This document shows positions 1 through 6,472 of a stretch of DNA of 7,024 bases, in pieces. A program made the position numbers and the translations under genes. The notes beneath the pieces were generated by a model. It had not been told where the DNA came from. It did not search any database and saw nothing but the letters and a program-made list of their open reading frames with translations. This stretch comes from an uncultured Clostridia bacterium (GTDB lineage Bacteria; Bacillota; Clostridia; Oscillospirales; QAKW01): the NCBI GenBank assembly GCA_944387905.1, contig CALXGU010000079.1, positions 1-7,024 on the forward strand. The letters run 5' to 3'. Position 1 is the first letter of the stretch; each line of letters opens with the position of its first letter.

Positions 1-768
1 AAAGAGCTTTCCAAAAGCGGCGCTTCGGTTGCTTTGCTCGATTTAAACTTTGAGGCGGCTGAAAAAATAGCGCAGGAAATACGCTCAAATAACGGTATCG
101 CAAAAGCGTATAAAGCAAATGTATTGGATAAGCAGAATTTGCAGCAGATCCATGATGAAATTGAAAGGGAATTCGGTAAATGCAAGATTCTTATAAACGG
201 TGCCGGCGGTAATAATCCCAAGGCAACAACAGAACATGAAGTTTTTGAAAATGGCGATGAAACAGCAGAGGAGTTCAAGACGTTTTTCAATCTTGATTCT
301 GATGGTTTTGATTTTGTATTCAGACTCAATATAATGGGTACGCTGCTGCCTACACAGATATTTTCAAAGGATATGCTGGGCAGTAAAGGATGCTGTATTA
401 TCAATATTTCATCTATGAATGCGTACAGACCTTTAACAAAAATACCTGCTTACAGTGCCGCGAAATCAGCAGTATCCAATTTCACTCAATGGCTTGCTGT
501 GCATTTTGCTCAGCAGGGAATACGTGTAAACGCAATAGCACCGGGATTTTTCGTGACTAACCAAAATAATGATTTGCTGTTTGACATGTACGGCAATCCC
601 ACTCCCAGAACAGATAAGATAATAAAAGCTACACCTATGAAAAGATTCGGAAAGCCCGAGGAATTGCTGGGCACGTTAAAATGGCTTATTGACGATAGGG
701 AATCAGGTTTCGTAACAGGCATTGTAGTCCCTGTGGATGGTGGTTTTTCAGCCTATTCAGGAGTATAA
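1..768 (+). CDS. uxuB: SDR-family fructuronate reductase / D-mannonate oxidoreductase (5' partial)
   Basis: The frame is open from base 1 and ends at TAA 766-768, so the gene starts upstream; 255 residues are visible and roughly 20-30 are missing, including the TGxxxGxG nucleotide loop. Seen (numbering from the first visible codon): an acidic residue at the end of strand beta-2 (LLDLN, D14), which favours NAD(H) over NADP(H); INGAGG near 65-70; LNIMG with the tetrad Asn at 110; and the catalytic triad Ser138 (in NISSM), Tyr151 and Lys155 (YSAAK). RVNAIAPGFF and the VDGGFSAYSGV end are also typical SDR. The stretch after NGAGGNNPKATTE is a longer insertion characteristic of the SDR-type D-mannonate oxidoreductase (B. 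subtilis UxuB/YjmF type), which interconverts D-fructuronate and D-mannonate in the cytoplasm. KDG kinase and KDPG aldolase directly downstream support this. Substrate assignment is by family and context; another uronate or polyol dehydrogenase is possible. Confidence 0.85.
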   Translation, partial: KELSKSGASVALLDLNFEAAEKIAQEIRSNNGIAKAYKANVLDKQNLQQIHDEIEREFGKCKILINGAGGNNPKATTEHEVFENGDETAEEFKTFFNLDSDGFDFVFRLNIMGTLLPTQIFSKDMLGSKGCCIINISSMNAYRPLTKIPAYSAAKSAVSNFTQWLAVHFAQQGIRVNAIAPGFFVTNQNNDLLFDMYGNPTPRTDKIIKATPMKRFGKPEELLGTLKWLIDDRESGFVTGIVVPVDGGFSAYSGV

Positions 769-793
769 GTTACATATATGGAGATAAAAGATT

Positions 794-1429
794 ATGGCTT
801 TTTTGACAAAAGAAGATGTTCTGTTAAAAATAAAGAATGATGCTATTGTCGCAGTAGTACGCGGCAGCACTGCTGAAAAAGCGGAAGAAATAGTCAAAAG
901 CTGCATAGACGGTGGTATAAATATAATTGAACTGACCTTTACTGTTCCGTATGTACATAGAATAATAGAAAAAATATCGCAAAAGTACTCAGACAGCATA
1001 TTATTGGGTGCAGGTACGGTTTTAGATGCATCGACCGCAAGAATTGCAATGCTGTCAGGTGCGCAATTTATTGTGTCACCACATTTTGATCCTGAGATCA
1101 CCCGTATGTGCAATCGGTATCGCGTGGCAAATATGGCAGGCATATTGACGGTAAAAGAGGCAATAGAGGCAATGGAGGCCGGCGTTGATATTTTAAAACT
1201 ATTTCCGGGCGGTCTTTTCGGGCCGGCATTTATTAAGGATATAAAAGGTCCGCTGCCGTACGCACAGATTATGCCTACGGGCGGAGTCAGTGTTGAAACG
1301 GTCAGTCTTTGGATAAAAGCCGGAGCGGTAGCGGTAGGCGTCGGGAGTAACCTTATGAAAGGCGATGTCCAGGAAAACGCAGCCGCATTGATAAGAGAAA
1401 TTAAGAAATCAAAAAACGAGAGGGCATAA
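794..1429 (+). CDS. eda: 2-keto-3-deoxy-6-phosphogluconate (KDPG) aldolase, class I
   Basis: A 211-residue cytoplasmic TIM-barrel aldolase of normal family length. It cleaves KDPG to pyruvate and glyceraldehyde 3-phosphate and may also act on 4-hydroxy-2-oxoglutarate. Seen: VVRG at 21-24 (Arg23, carboxylate binding), the general acid/base Glu46 in NIIELTF, the GAGTVLD strand at 72-78, SPHFDPE at 95-101, the Schiff-base Lys135 in DILKLFPGG, and the phosphate-binding PTGGVS at 161-166. Nothing essential is missing. The ATG at 794 is preceded by GGAG (780-783) at 10 bases. The gene sits 25 bases after the SDR gene and its stop is one base before the KDG kinase start, so the aldolase and kinase are probably translationally coupled, matching their consecutive reactions. 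SPHF in place of the SPGL of the E. coli enzyme is a variant I associate with Firmicute homologues. KDPGal (galactonate-type) specificity cannot be excluded. Confidence 0.93.
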   Translation: MAFLTKEDVLLKIKNDAIVAVVRGSTAEKAEEIVKSCIDGGINIIELTFTVPYVHRIIEKISQKYSDSILLGAGTVLDASTARIAMLSGAQFIVSPHFDPEITRMCNRYRVANMAGILTVKEAIEAMEAGVDILKLFPGGLFGPAFIKDIKGPLPYAQIMPTGGVSVETVSLWIKAGAVAVGVGSNLMKGDVQENAAALIREIKKSKNERA

Positions 1430-1430
1430 T

Positions 1431-2447
1431 ATGATAGTTACATTCGGAGAAATTATGATGAGATTGGCACCGACAGGATATTTGCGTTTAAACCAAACTT
1501 CTCAGCTTGAAATGACATTCGGCGGCGGAGAGGCAAACGTAGCTGTGTCTTTGGCAAACTATAATAAACATGCTCGTTTTGTGACCGGTTTGCCTGATAA
1601 TGATATCGGCGCTGCATGTTTGGGACAGCTTCGCAAATGGAATGTGGATACATCACAAATAAAAACAAATTTCGGCAGAATGGGCATCTATTACTGTGAA
1701 AAAGGTGCGTCTCAGCGTCCGTCTAAAGTAATATATGACCGTGCGGGATCAGTGTTTTCACAAATGAAAAGCGAAGATTTCGACTGGGACACCATATTTG
1801 AGGGTGCAAAGTGGTTTCACTTTACAGGCATAACGCCTGCTTTGAGCGACAATATAGCTGAGGCGACATTAGAAGCTTGCAAACGTGCGAAAGCAAAGAA
1901 CATAACGGTTTCCTGTGATCTTAACTACCGCAAAAAGCTCTGGAGTAAGGAAAAGGCAAACAGGATTATGAGTGGGCTGATGCCATATGTTGATGTTCTT
2001 ATTGCCAATGAGGAAGATGCAAATGATGTGTTCGGAATAAAGGCTGGCAATACCGATGTGACCGCGGGCAAACTATGTTTTGACAGCTATCGTGATGTTG
2101 CAAAACAGATCGTCGACAGATTCGGAATAAAGACTGTCGCAGTAACGCTCAGAGAGTCTGTTTCCGCTTCTAATAATCTGTGGTCTGCGCTTTTGTATGA
2201 TAATGGAAATTTGTACTCGTCAAAAAAATATAACATACAGATAGTTGACCGTGTAGGCGGCGGAGACAGTTTCGGGGCAGGACTTATTTACGGTCTTACA
2301 GAAGGATACGACTGTCAGCGCGCTTTAGAATTTGCAACGGCAGCATCCTGTCTTAAGCATACTATTGAGGGTGATTTTAATAATGTGTCAGTTTTTGAAG
2401 TTGAGGCTCTTGCTGACGGTGACGGCTCAGGAAGAGTACAAAGATAA
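1431..2447 (+). CDS. kdgK: 2-keto-3-deoxygluconate kinase, PfkB/ribokinase family
   Basis: A 338-residue sugar kinase that phosphorylates KDG to KDPG with ATP in the cytoplasm, supplying the aldolase encoded just upstream. Seen: the N-terminal strand MIVTFGEIMMRL, PfkB signature 1 region GGGEANVAVSLA at 31-42, TGLPDNDIG at 52-60, DLNYRKKLW at 163-171 (KDG-kinase-like substrate loop), and PfkB signature 2 DRVGGGDSFGAG at 273-284 with the anion hole GGGD and catalytic base Asp279. Length and the C-terminal GSGRVQR match Firmicute KdgK proteins as I know them. The ATG at 1431 follows the aldolase stop by one base and uses a GAGAGG Shine-Dalgarno (1418-1423) inside the aldolase's last codons, indicating coupled translation. 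A fructokinase or other PfkB sugar kinase is the alternative, but KDPG aldolase and a mannonate-type SDR alongside make KDG the likely substrate. Confidence 0.92.
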   Translation: MIVTFGEIMMRLAPTGYLRLNQTSQLEMTFGGGEANVAVSLANYNKHARFVTGLPDNDIGAACLGQLRKWNVDTSQIKTNFGRMGIYYCEKGASQRPSKVIYDRAGSVFSQMKSEDFDWDTIFEGAKWFHFTGITPALSDNIAEATLEACKRAKAKNITVSCDLNYRKKLWSKEKANRIMSGLMPYVDVLIANEEDANDVFGIKAGNTDVTAGKLCFDSYRDVAKQIVDRFGIKTVAVTLRESVSASNNLWSALLYDNGNLYSSKKYNIQIVDRVGGGDSFGAGLIYGLTEGYDCQRALEFATAASCLKHTIEGDFNNVSVFEVEALADGDGSGRVQR

Positions 2448-2462
2448 ATGATTTATTTGATC

Positions 2463-2468
2463 GGGGTG
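2463..2468 (+). promoter_or_regulatory. Shine-Dalgarno before tandem ATGATG start
   Basis: GGGGTGAT resembles the GGTGAT end of the consensus and lies 5 bases before ATG 2474 and 8 bases before ATG 2477. Either ATG could initiate. The spacing slightly favours the second, which would remove one Met from the protein without affecting the fold. Confidence 0.55.
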
Positions 2469-2473
2469 ATTAT

Positions 2474-3313
2474 ATGATGCGTTTTAAATTATCGGCATTT
2501 GCTGATGAGGCTTCCAGTCAGATCGGCCAGCAAATAGCGGCTATGCAAAAGCACGGGATTTCTTATTTGGAAATAAGAGGAGTGGACGGAGAAAATATTT
2601 CCAAAATCTCCATTGAAAAAGCAAGAGAAGTAAAAAAACAGTTAGACGATGCACAGATACAGGTCTGGTCTTTGGGTTCCCCTTATGGTAAAATAAAAAT
2701 AGAAGACGATTTTCAGCCGCATCTGGATTTGTATAAGCGCGGTTTGGAAATAGCCCATGAGTTAAATACAGAACATATAAGGATTTTCAGCTTTTACATG
2801 CCTAAAGAATGCGATCCTGAAATTTACTGTGACCAAGTCATGGACAGACTGAAGCAATTCGTTGATGCTTCGAGAGGAAGCGGCATTACTGTTTGTCATG
2901 AAAACGAAAAAGGAATTTACGGTGATATCGCAGAAAGATGCTTGCAGATCCATAAAGCAATTCCTGAAATAAAAGCCGTATTTGATCCTGCAAACTTTAT
3001 TCAGTGCAAGCAGGATACAAAGGCTGCATGGGAAATGCTGAGTTCTTATGTGGAATATATGCATATCAAAGATGCCATGGAGAACGGAAAAGTTGTACCT
3101 GCGGGATACGGAATTGGAAATTTGCCGTATTTGCTTAGTCAGTATAAAGGCAGTGTAGTGTCTATTGAACCCCATCTTTCTGTTTTCAAAGGTCTAACCG
3201 AACTGGAAGAGAAAGACAACAAAACCGTTATTCCGGAATATCAGTACCGTAATTCAAATGAGGCATTTGAAGCAGCGGTTTCGGCGCTGAAAAAACTGAT
3301 TACACAAAACTGA
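2474..3313 (+). CDS. TIM-barrel sugar isomerase/epimerase-family protein (AP endonuclease 2-like), first of two
   Basis: A 279-residue protein of the xylose-isomerase-like TIM-barrel superfamily, whose members isomerise, epimerise, dehydrate, hydrate or cleave sugars with a divalent metal. The four metal ligands appear in order on the barrel strands: Glu143 (VCHENEKG), Asp171 (FDPANF), His197 (MHIKDA) and Glu232 (SIEPHL). His142 and Lys199 are probable active-site neighbours. It opens with LSAFADEAS and YLEIRGVDG, as in clostridial proteins usually annotated only as sugar phosphate isomerase/epimerase. There is no signal peptide, so it is cytoplasmic. It lies 26 bases after kdgK and 15 bases before a second, clearly different member of the superfamily. 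A position next to two Gfo/Idh/MocA dehydrogenases suggests work on an oxidised (keto) sugar or glycoside, as elimination, hydration or epimerisation. The specific reaction is unknown and phosphate need not be part of the substrate. Confidence 0.85.
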   Translation: MMRFKLSAFADEASSQIGQQIAAMQKHGISYLEIRGVDGENISKISIEKAREVKKQLDDAQIQVWSLGSPYGKIKIEDDFQPHLDLYKRGLEIAHELNTEHIRIFSFYMPKECDPEIYCDQVMDRLKQFVDASRGSGITVCHENEKGIYGDIAERCLQIHKAIPEIKAVFDPANFIQCKQDTKAAWEMLSSYVEYMHIKDAMENGKVVPAGYGIGNLPYLLSQYKGSVVSIEPHLSVFKGLTELEEKDNKTVIPEYQYRNSNEAFEAAVSALKKLITQN

Positions 3314-3315
3314 AC

Positions 3316-3321
3316 GGAGGT
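3316..3321 (+). promoter_or_regulatory. Strong consensus Shine-Dalgarno
   Basis: GGAGGT is a full consensus match, 7 bases before ATG 3329 and just after the TGA stop (3311-3313) of the previous gene. It is the best ribosome binding site in the operon, so the second TIM-barrel protein may be translated more strongly than its neighbours. Confidence 0.8.
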
Positions 3322-3328
3322 GTGATTT

Positions 3329-4090
3329 ATGATTCTTGGAGCTCAGCTGTATACTTTGAGAAAACACTGCAAAACTCTTGAGGATTTTTCGCTGACGCTG
3401 AAAAAAACGGCTGAAATAGGGTATAGTACTGTTCAGGTTTCAGGTACCTGCCAGTATGATCCTTTTTGGCTTGCCGAACAGTTAAAGCAAAACGGTCTTA
3501 AATGTGTAATTACTCATTATGATGCTGATCGGATTGCAGAAGATACCGATGCTGTCATCAAAGAGCATGATATTTTTGACTGTAAATATATCGGGCTGGG
3601 TAGCGCGCCGGGAAAAATAAAACAAGACGAAGATTATGATAAATTCGTAAAAAGATTTTTGCCTGCGGCAGAAAAAATAGCACTTTCAGGTAAATATTTT
3701 ATGTATCATAATCATCAGTTTGAGTTTTCAAAATCATCAGACAGTAAGGTTTATCTCCAGAAGATGTCAGAGGATTTTAAATCTGAATACATGGGCTTTA
3801 CTCTCGACACATACTGGATCCAATTTGCAGGAGCAGATCCTGCTCAGTGGATCGAAAAATTCAGCGGTCGTGTGCCGTGTATCCATTTAAAAGATATGAT
3901 ATGTGAAAACGGCGTACAAAAAATGGCTCCTGTGGGTGAGGGAAATATTAATTTTAATCGCATTCTTTATGCGGCGCAGGACGCCGCAACGAAATATTTG
4001 CTTGTCGAACAGGATGACTGCTACGGCGAAGATCCGTTTCTGTGTTTAAAAAGAAGTTATCAGTATCTGCAGGCGCAGGGATTAAAATAA
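3329..4090 (+). CDS. TIM-barrel sugar isomerase/epimerase-family protein (AP endonuclease 2-like), second of two
   Basis: A 253-residue cytoplasmic TIM-barrel protein. Seen: the barrel-strand opening ILGAQLYTLR, GYSTVQVSG at 31-39, the HNHQFEF block at 127-133 with metal ligand Glu132, Asp160 (FTLDTYW), His186 (IHLKDM) and Glu227 (LVEQDDC), giving a complete Glu/Asp/His/Glu metal site. VGEGNINF at 202-209 is also typical of this subgroup. It differs from the upstream TIM protein throughout, including around the metal ligands (YHNHQFEF against VCHENEKG), so the two are not a recent duplication and probably catalyse different steps. Comparable enzymes include inosose dehydratase, hydroxypyruvate isomerase, ketose 3-epimerases and keto-glycoside lyases or hydratases. 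The sequence does not decide among them. Directly adjacent Gfo/Idh/MocA genes favour a keto-sugar or keto-glycoside intermediate. The start is firm, with a consensus ribosome binding site 7 bases upstream. Confidence 0.85.
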   Translation: MILGAQLYTLRKHCKTLEDFSLTLKKTAEIGYSTVQVSGTCQYDPFWLAEQLKQNGLKCVITHYDADRIAEDTDAVIKEHDIFDCKYIGLGSAPGKIKQDEDYDKFVKRFLPAAEKIALSGKYFMYHNHQFEFSKSSDSKVYLQKMSEDFKSEYMGFTLDTYWIQFAGADPAQWIEKFSGRVPCIHLKDMICENGVQKMAPVGEGNINFNRILYAAQDAATKYLLVEQDDCYGEDPFLCLKRSYQYLQAQGLK

Positions 4091-4108
4091 TCATAACGAG
4101 GTTTTATT

Positions 4109-5275
4109 ATGAAACAAGTAAAAGTAGGTATTATCGGTATCGGAAATATGGGATCAAATCATCTCAGAAATATCGAAGGCGGCAAATGCCCGGAAATAAT
4201 CGTGACCGCGGTCGCAGATATCAATCCAAATCGGCTGGAGTGGGCAAAGAAGGAGTACGGCGATAAGTTTGTATTGTTTGATGACCCAATCAAAATGCTT
4301 GACAGCGGGCTAATTGATGCTGCTATTGTAGCAGTGCCGCATTATGACCATCCTAAGTACGCAATAGAATGCCTTAACCGCAATATACATTTAATGGTTG
4401 AAAAGCCTGCCGGCGTCTATACAAAACAAGTCAGACAAATGAATGAAGCCGCAAAACACTCAAATGCAAAATTCGGTGTGATGTTCAATCAACGTACAAG
4501 TGATGTATACAGGAAAATGCGTCAGATGGTAAAAAGCGGAGAATTGGGCCAGATACGGCGTACTAATTGGATAATAACAAACTGGTATCGTCCTCAGGCG
4601 TATTATGATTCAGGATCCTGGCGCGCCACATGGAGCGGTGAAGGCGGTGGAGTACTTTTGAATCAGTGCCCGCATAACCTGGATTTGTGGCAGTGGATTT
4701 GCGGTATGCCGGTCAAGGTCTTGACAAAAATGCAGTTTGGCAAGTGGCATGATATCGAAGTGGAAGATGATGTCACAACATACGTTGAGTATGAAAACGG
4801 CGCGACGGGGACTTTTGTAACGTCAACCGGAGACATGCCCGGGACAAACCGTTTTGAAATAACTCTTGACAAAGGAAAACTGATCGCTGAAAATAATAAG
4901 CTGTTCCTTTGGGAATTGGATGTTTCGGAGCCCGAGTTCTCGAAAACAAATAAAATCCCGTTCGGAAAACCGCAGGTAACTAAAACTCAAGTTGAGACAG
5001 ACGGAATCTATGAACAGCATCCCGGCGTTCTCAATGCGTTTGCTGCGGCGATACTGCGTGATGAGCCTCTTGTAGCTCCGGGAGAAGAGGGTATATACGG
5101 CCTTACGTTGTCAAACGCTATGCATTTATCGGCGTGGCTTGGCAAGGAGGTTGAAATACCGCTTGATGAAGATCTGTTTTACAGTGAGCTTCAGAAAAGA
5201 ATAGATCAGTCCCGCAAAAAAGGTAATGTTGTAGAGACTGTAGCTGATACTTCGTCCACCTTCGCAGGAGTATAA
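4109..5275 (+). CDS. Gfo/Idh/MocA-family NAD(P)-dependent oxidoreductase, paralog 1
   Basis: A 388-residue cytoplasmic dehydrogenase of the glucose-fructose oxidoreductase / inositol dehydrogenase family. Seen: an N-terminal Rossmann fold with GIGNMG at 10-15, acidic Asp37 at the end of beta-2 (VADINP, NAD preference), and EKPAG at 98-102 with catalytic Lys99. The C-terminal substrate domain begins near 125 and carries the dense block WIITNWYR...GEGGGVLLNQCPHNLDLWQW (154-196) with catalytic His189. The position normally held by Asp in the GGGxxxDxxxH pattern is Asn185. The family oxidises or reduces a ring hydroxyl, often at C2 or C3, of sugars, cyclitols or glycosides. The ATG at 4109 has GAGGT (4098-4102) 6 bases upstream and follows the TIM gene by 18 bases. 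It is a close paralog of the next gene. The substrate is unknown; a glycoside or uronide 3-dehydrogenase role is an inference from the TIM-barrel partners. Confidence 0.88.
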   Translation: MKQVKVGIIGIGNMGSNHLRNIEGGKCPEIIVTAVADINPNRLEWAKKEYGDKFVLFDDPIKMLDSGLIDAAIVAVPHYDHPKYAIECLNRNIHLMVEKPAGVYTKQVRQMNEAAKHSNAKFGVMFNQRTSDVYRKMRQMVKSGELGQIRRTNWIITNWYRPQAYYDSGSWRATWSGEGGGVLLNQCPHNLDLWQWICGMPVKVLTKMQFGKWHDIEVEDDVTTYVEYENGATGTFVTSTGDMPGTNRFEITLDKGKLIAENNKLFLWELDVSEPEFSKTNKIPFGKPQVTKTQVETDGIYEQHPGVLNAFAAAILRDEPLVAPGEEGIYGLTLSNAMHLSAWLGKEVEIPLDEDLFYSELQKRIDQSRKKGNVVETVADTSSTFAGV

Positions 5276-5289
5276 CAATTATTGAGAAG

Positions 5290-5295
5290 AAGGGG
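5290..5295 (+). promoter_or_regulatory. Shine-Dalgarno that fixes the start of the second oxidoreductase at ATG 5300
   Basis: AAGGGG lies 4 bases before ATG 5300. An in-frame TTG at 5282 would add six residues (MRRRGN), but translating from 5300 gives MEYIRVGIIGVGNIG, which aligns residue for residue with MKQVKVGIIGIGNMG of the neighbouring paralog. The ATG is therefore preferred. Confidence 0.7.
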
Positions 5296-5299
5296 TAAT

Positions 5300-6472
5300 A
5301 TGGAATATATCAGAGTAGGAATTATTGGGGTCGGCAATATCGGGAGCGCGCATTTGAATTGGATCGAAAAAAATCCTGACAGCGGTATGAAAATAACCGC
5401 TCTGTGCGATATTGATACTGAAAGACAAAAGTCATTGAGTGAAAAATATCCCGCAATACCCTTATTTTCTGACTACCGTCAGCTTTTGAAAATCGGTTAT
5501 ACTGATGCGGTTATAATTGCTACACCTCATTATATGCATCCTGTGATTGCTATTGATGCGTTCAAAAGTGATCAGCACGTACTGATTGAAAAGCCTGCGG
5601 GTGTTTACACTCAGAAGGTGCGTGAAATGAATAAAGCCGCGCAAGACAGCAAAAAAGTATTTGCGATAATGTTTAATCAGCGCACGGATCCGCTGTTTTT
5701 ACGTGCAAGAGAGATTGTTCAAAGCGGCCGGCTCGGGAAATTAAAGAGATTTGTATGGATAATAACAAACTGGTATCGCACTCAGGCGTACTATGACTCA
5801 GCGTCTTGGCGTGCGACTTGGAACGGCGAAGGCGGGGGCGTTCTGCTCAATCAGGCGCCTCATAATATCGATTTGTGGCAGTGGATATTCGGCATGCCTG
5901 ATCGTCTGTTTTCAGTGTGCTCAGTCGGCAAATATCATAAGGTCGATGTTGAAGATGATGTGGTTATACAGGCAGAATATAAAAACGGTGCCTCTTCTAC
6001 TTTTATAACTTCTACAGGCGAAGCGCCTGGTACAAACAGGCTTGAGATAAGCGGAGATCTGGGGAAAATAGTACTGGAAAAGAATAAGCTGTGCTGGTGG
6101 AAGCTGAAAAGACCTGAGCGGGAATTTTGCTTTACTGAAAAAAACGCGTTTTATCGTCCTCAGACAGATTACGAGGAGATCACATCTTCTGAGCCGTCGG
6201 GTCACTTTGTTATCCTAAAAAATTTTGCCGACGCGATATTGTATGATACGCCTCTTATTGCACCGGGGGTTGAAGGAATAAATTCTCTTATGATCTCAAA
6301 TGCCGCATATTTATCTGAATGGACATCAAAATGGATAAATTTGCCGTTCGATGAAAGTTTATTTGAAAAATTTTTGAAGGATAAGTGTGACAAGGAAAAT
6401 AATTTAAGTAAAATTGCCGTTAACACCGAAAAGAGCAGCGGTTATAAAGACCGCTGGCAGATCCAGTGGTAA
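5300..6472 (+). CDS. Gfo/Idh/MocA-family NAD(P)-dependent oxidoreductase, paralog 2
   Basis: A 390-residue dehydrogenase that is a tandem paralog of the gene 24 bases upstream. Seen: Rossmann loop GVGNIG at 10-15, Asp37 at the end of beta-2 (LCDIDT), EKPAG at 97-101 with catalytic Lys98, MFNQRT at 124-129, and the signature block WIITNWYR...GEGGGVLLNQAPHNIDLWQW (153-195) with His188. Asn184 again replaces the family's usual Asp. Over the 48 residues from WIITN to GMP the two paralogs agree at 42 positions by my count. The C-terminal third is less alike, with a changed WWKLKRPEREF stretch and a different charged tail ending DRWQIQW. This points to shared chemistry but a different substrate or reaction direction, for example one enzyme oxidising and the other reducing later in the pathway. 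The stop codon (6470-6472) runs into the terminator's A tract, making this the last gene of the operon. Confidence 0.88.
   Translation: MEYIRVGIIGVGNIGSAHLNWIEKNPDSGMKITALCDIDTERQKSLSEKYPAIPLFSDYRQLLKIGYTDAVIIATPHYMHPVIAIDAFKSDQHVLIEKPAGVYTQKVREMNKAAQDSKKVFAIMFNQRTDPLFLRAREIVQSGRLGKLKRFVWIITNWYRTQAYYDSASWRATWNGEGGGVLLNQAPHNIDLWQWIFGMPDRLFSVCSVGKYHKVDVEDDVVIQAEYKNGASSTFITSTGEAPGTNRLEISGDLGKIVLEKNKLCWWKLKRPEREFCFTEKNAFYRPQTDYEEITSSEPSGHFVILKNFADAILYDTPLIAPGVEGINSLMISNAAYLSEWTSKWINLPFDESLFEKFLKDKCDKENNLSKIAVNTEKSSGYKDRWQIQW

Noticed and set aside
34..36. TTG at 34 as the start of the SDR gene.
   Set aside because: The eleven codons before it continue a normal SDR helix and strand (KELSKSGASVA), so the gene begins outside the window and this TTG is an internal Leu.
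778..840. A 20-codon ATG frame overlapping the start of the KDPG aldolase gene, a possible leader peptide.
   Set aside because: It has no recognisable sequence, lies out of frame over an obvious gene, and its ATG is part of the aldolase's own ribosome binding region.
757..1143. Minus-strand open frames opposite the plus-strand genes (for example 757-1143 and 2762-3175).
   Set aside because: They lie opposite well-recognised enzymes, lack ribosome binding sites and show no protein-like motifs, so they are shadows.
2474..4090. One of the TIM-barrel proteins being the missing mannonate dehydratase UxuA.
   Set aside because: UxuA is longer (around 350-400 residues) and has a different metal-site pattern; both proteins here fit the smaller AP endonuclease 2-like isomerase group.
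4042..4266. Plus-strand frame of 74 codons bridging the second TIM gene and the first oxidoreductase gene.
   Set aside because: It overlaps both confident genes out of frame and has a low-complexity Arg/Tyr/Lys-rich composition typical of a shifted reading.
758..5275. The 11-base string CAGGAGTATAA occurs at the end of both the SDR gene (758-768) and the first oxidoreductase gene (5265-5275).
   Set aside because: It is explained by two proteins ending in Gly-Val plus stop; there is no flanking similarity, so chance is likely.
5282..5299. TTG at 5282 as the start of the second oxidoreductase, with AGGAG (5266-5270) 11 bases upstream.
   Set aside because: The extra MRRRGN has no counterpart in the paralog, while ATG 5300 has its own Shine-Dalgarno and aligns exactly with the paralog's N-terminus.
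2474..6472. A direct match to the gut C-glycoside deglycosylation (dgp-type) cluster.
   Set aside because: The oxidoreductase and TIM-barrel superfamilies fit, but the small partner subunit of the known deglycosylase is not seen in the window, so only a general mechanistic analogy is claimed.
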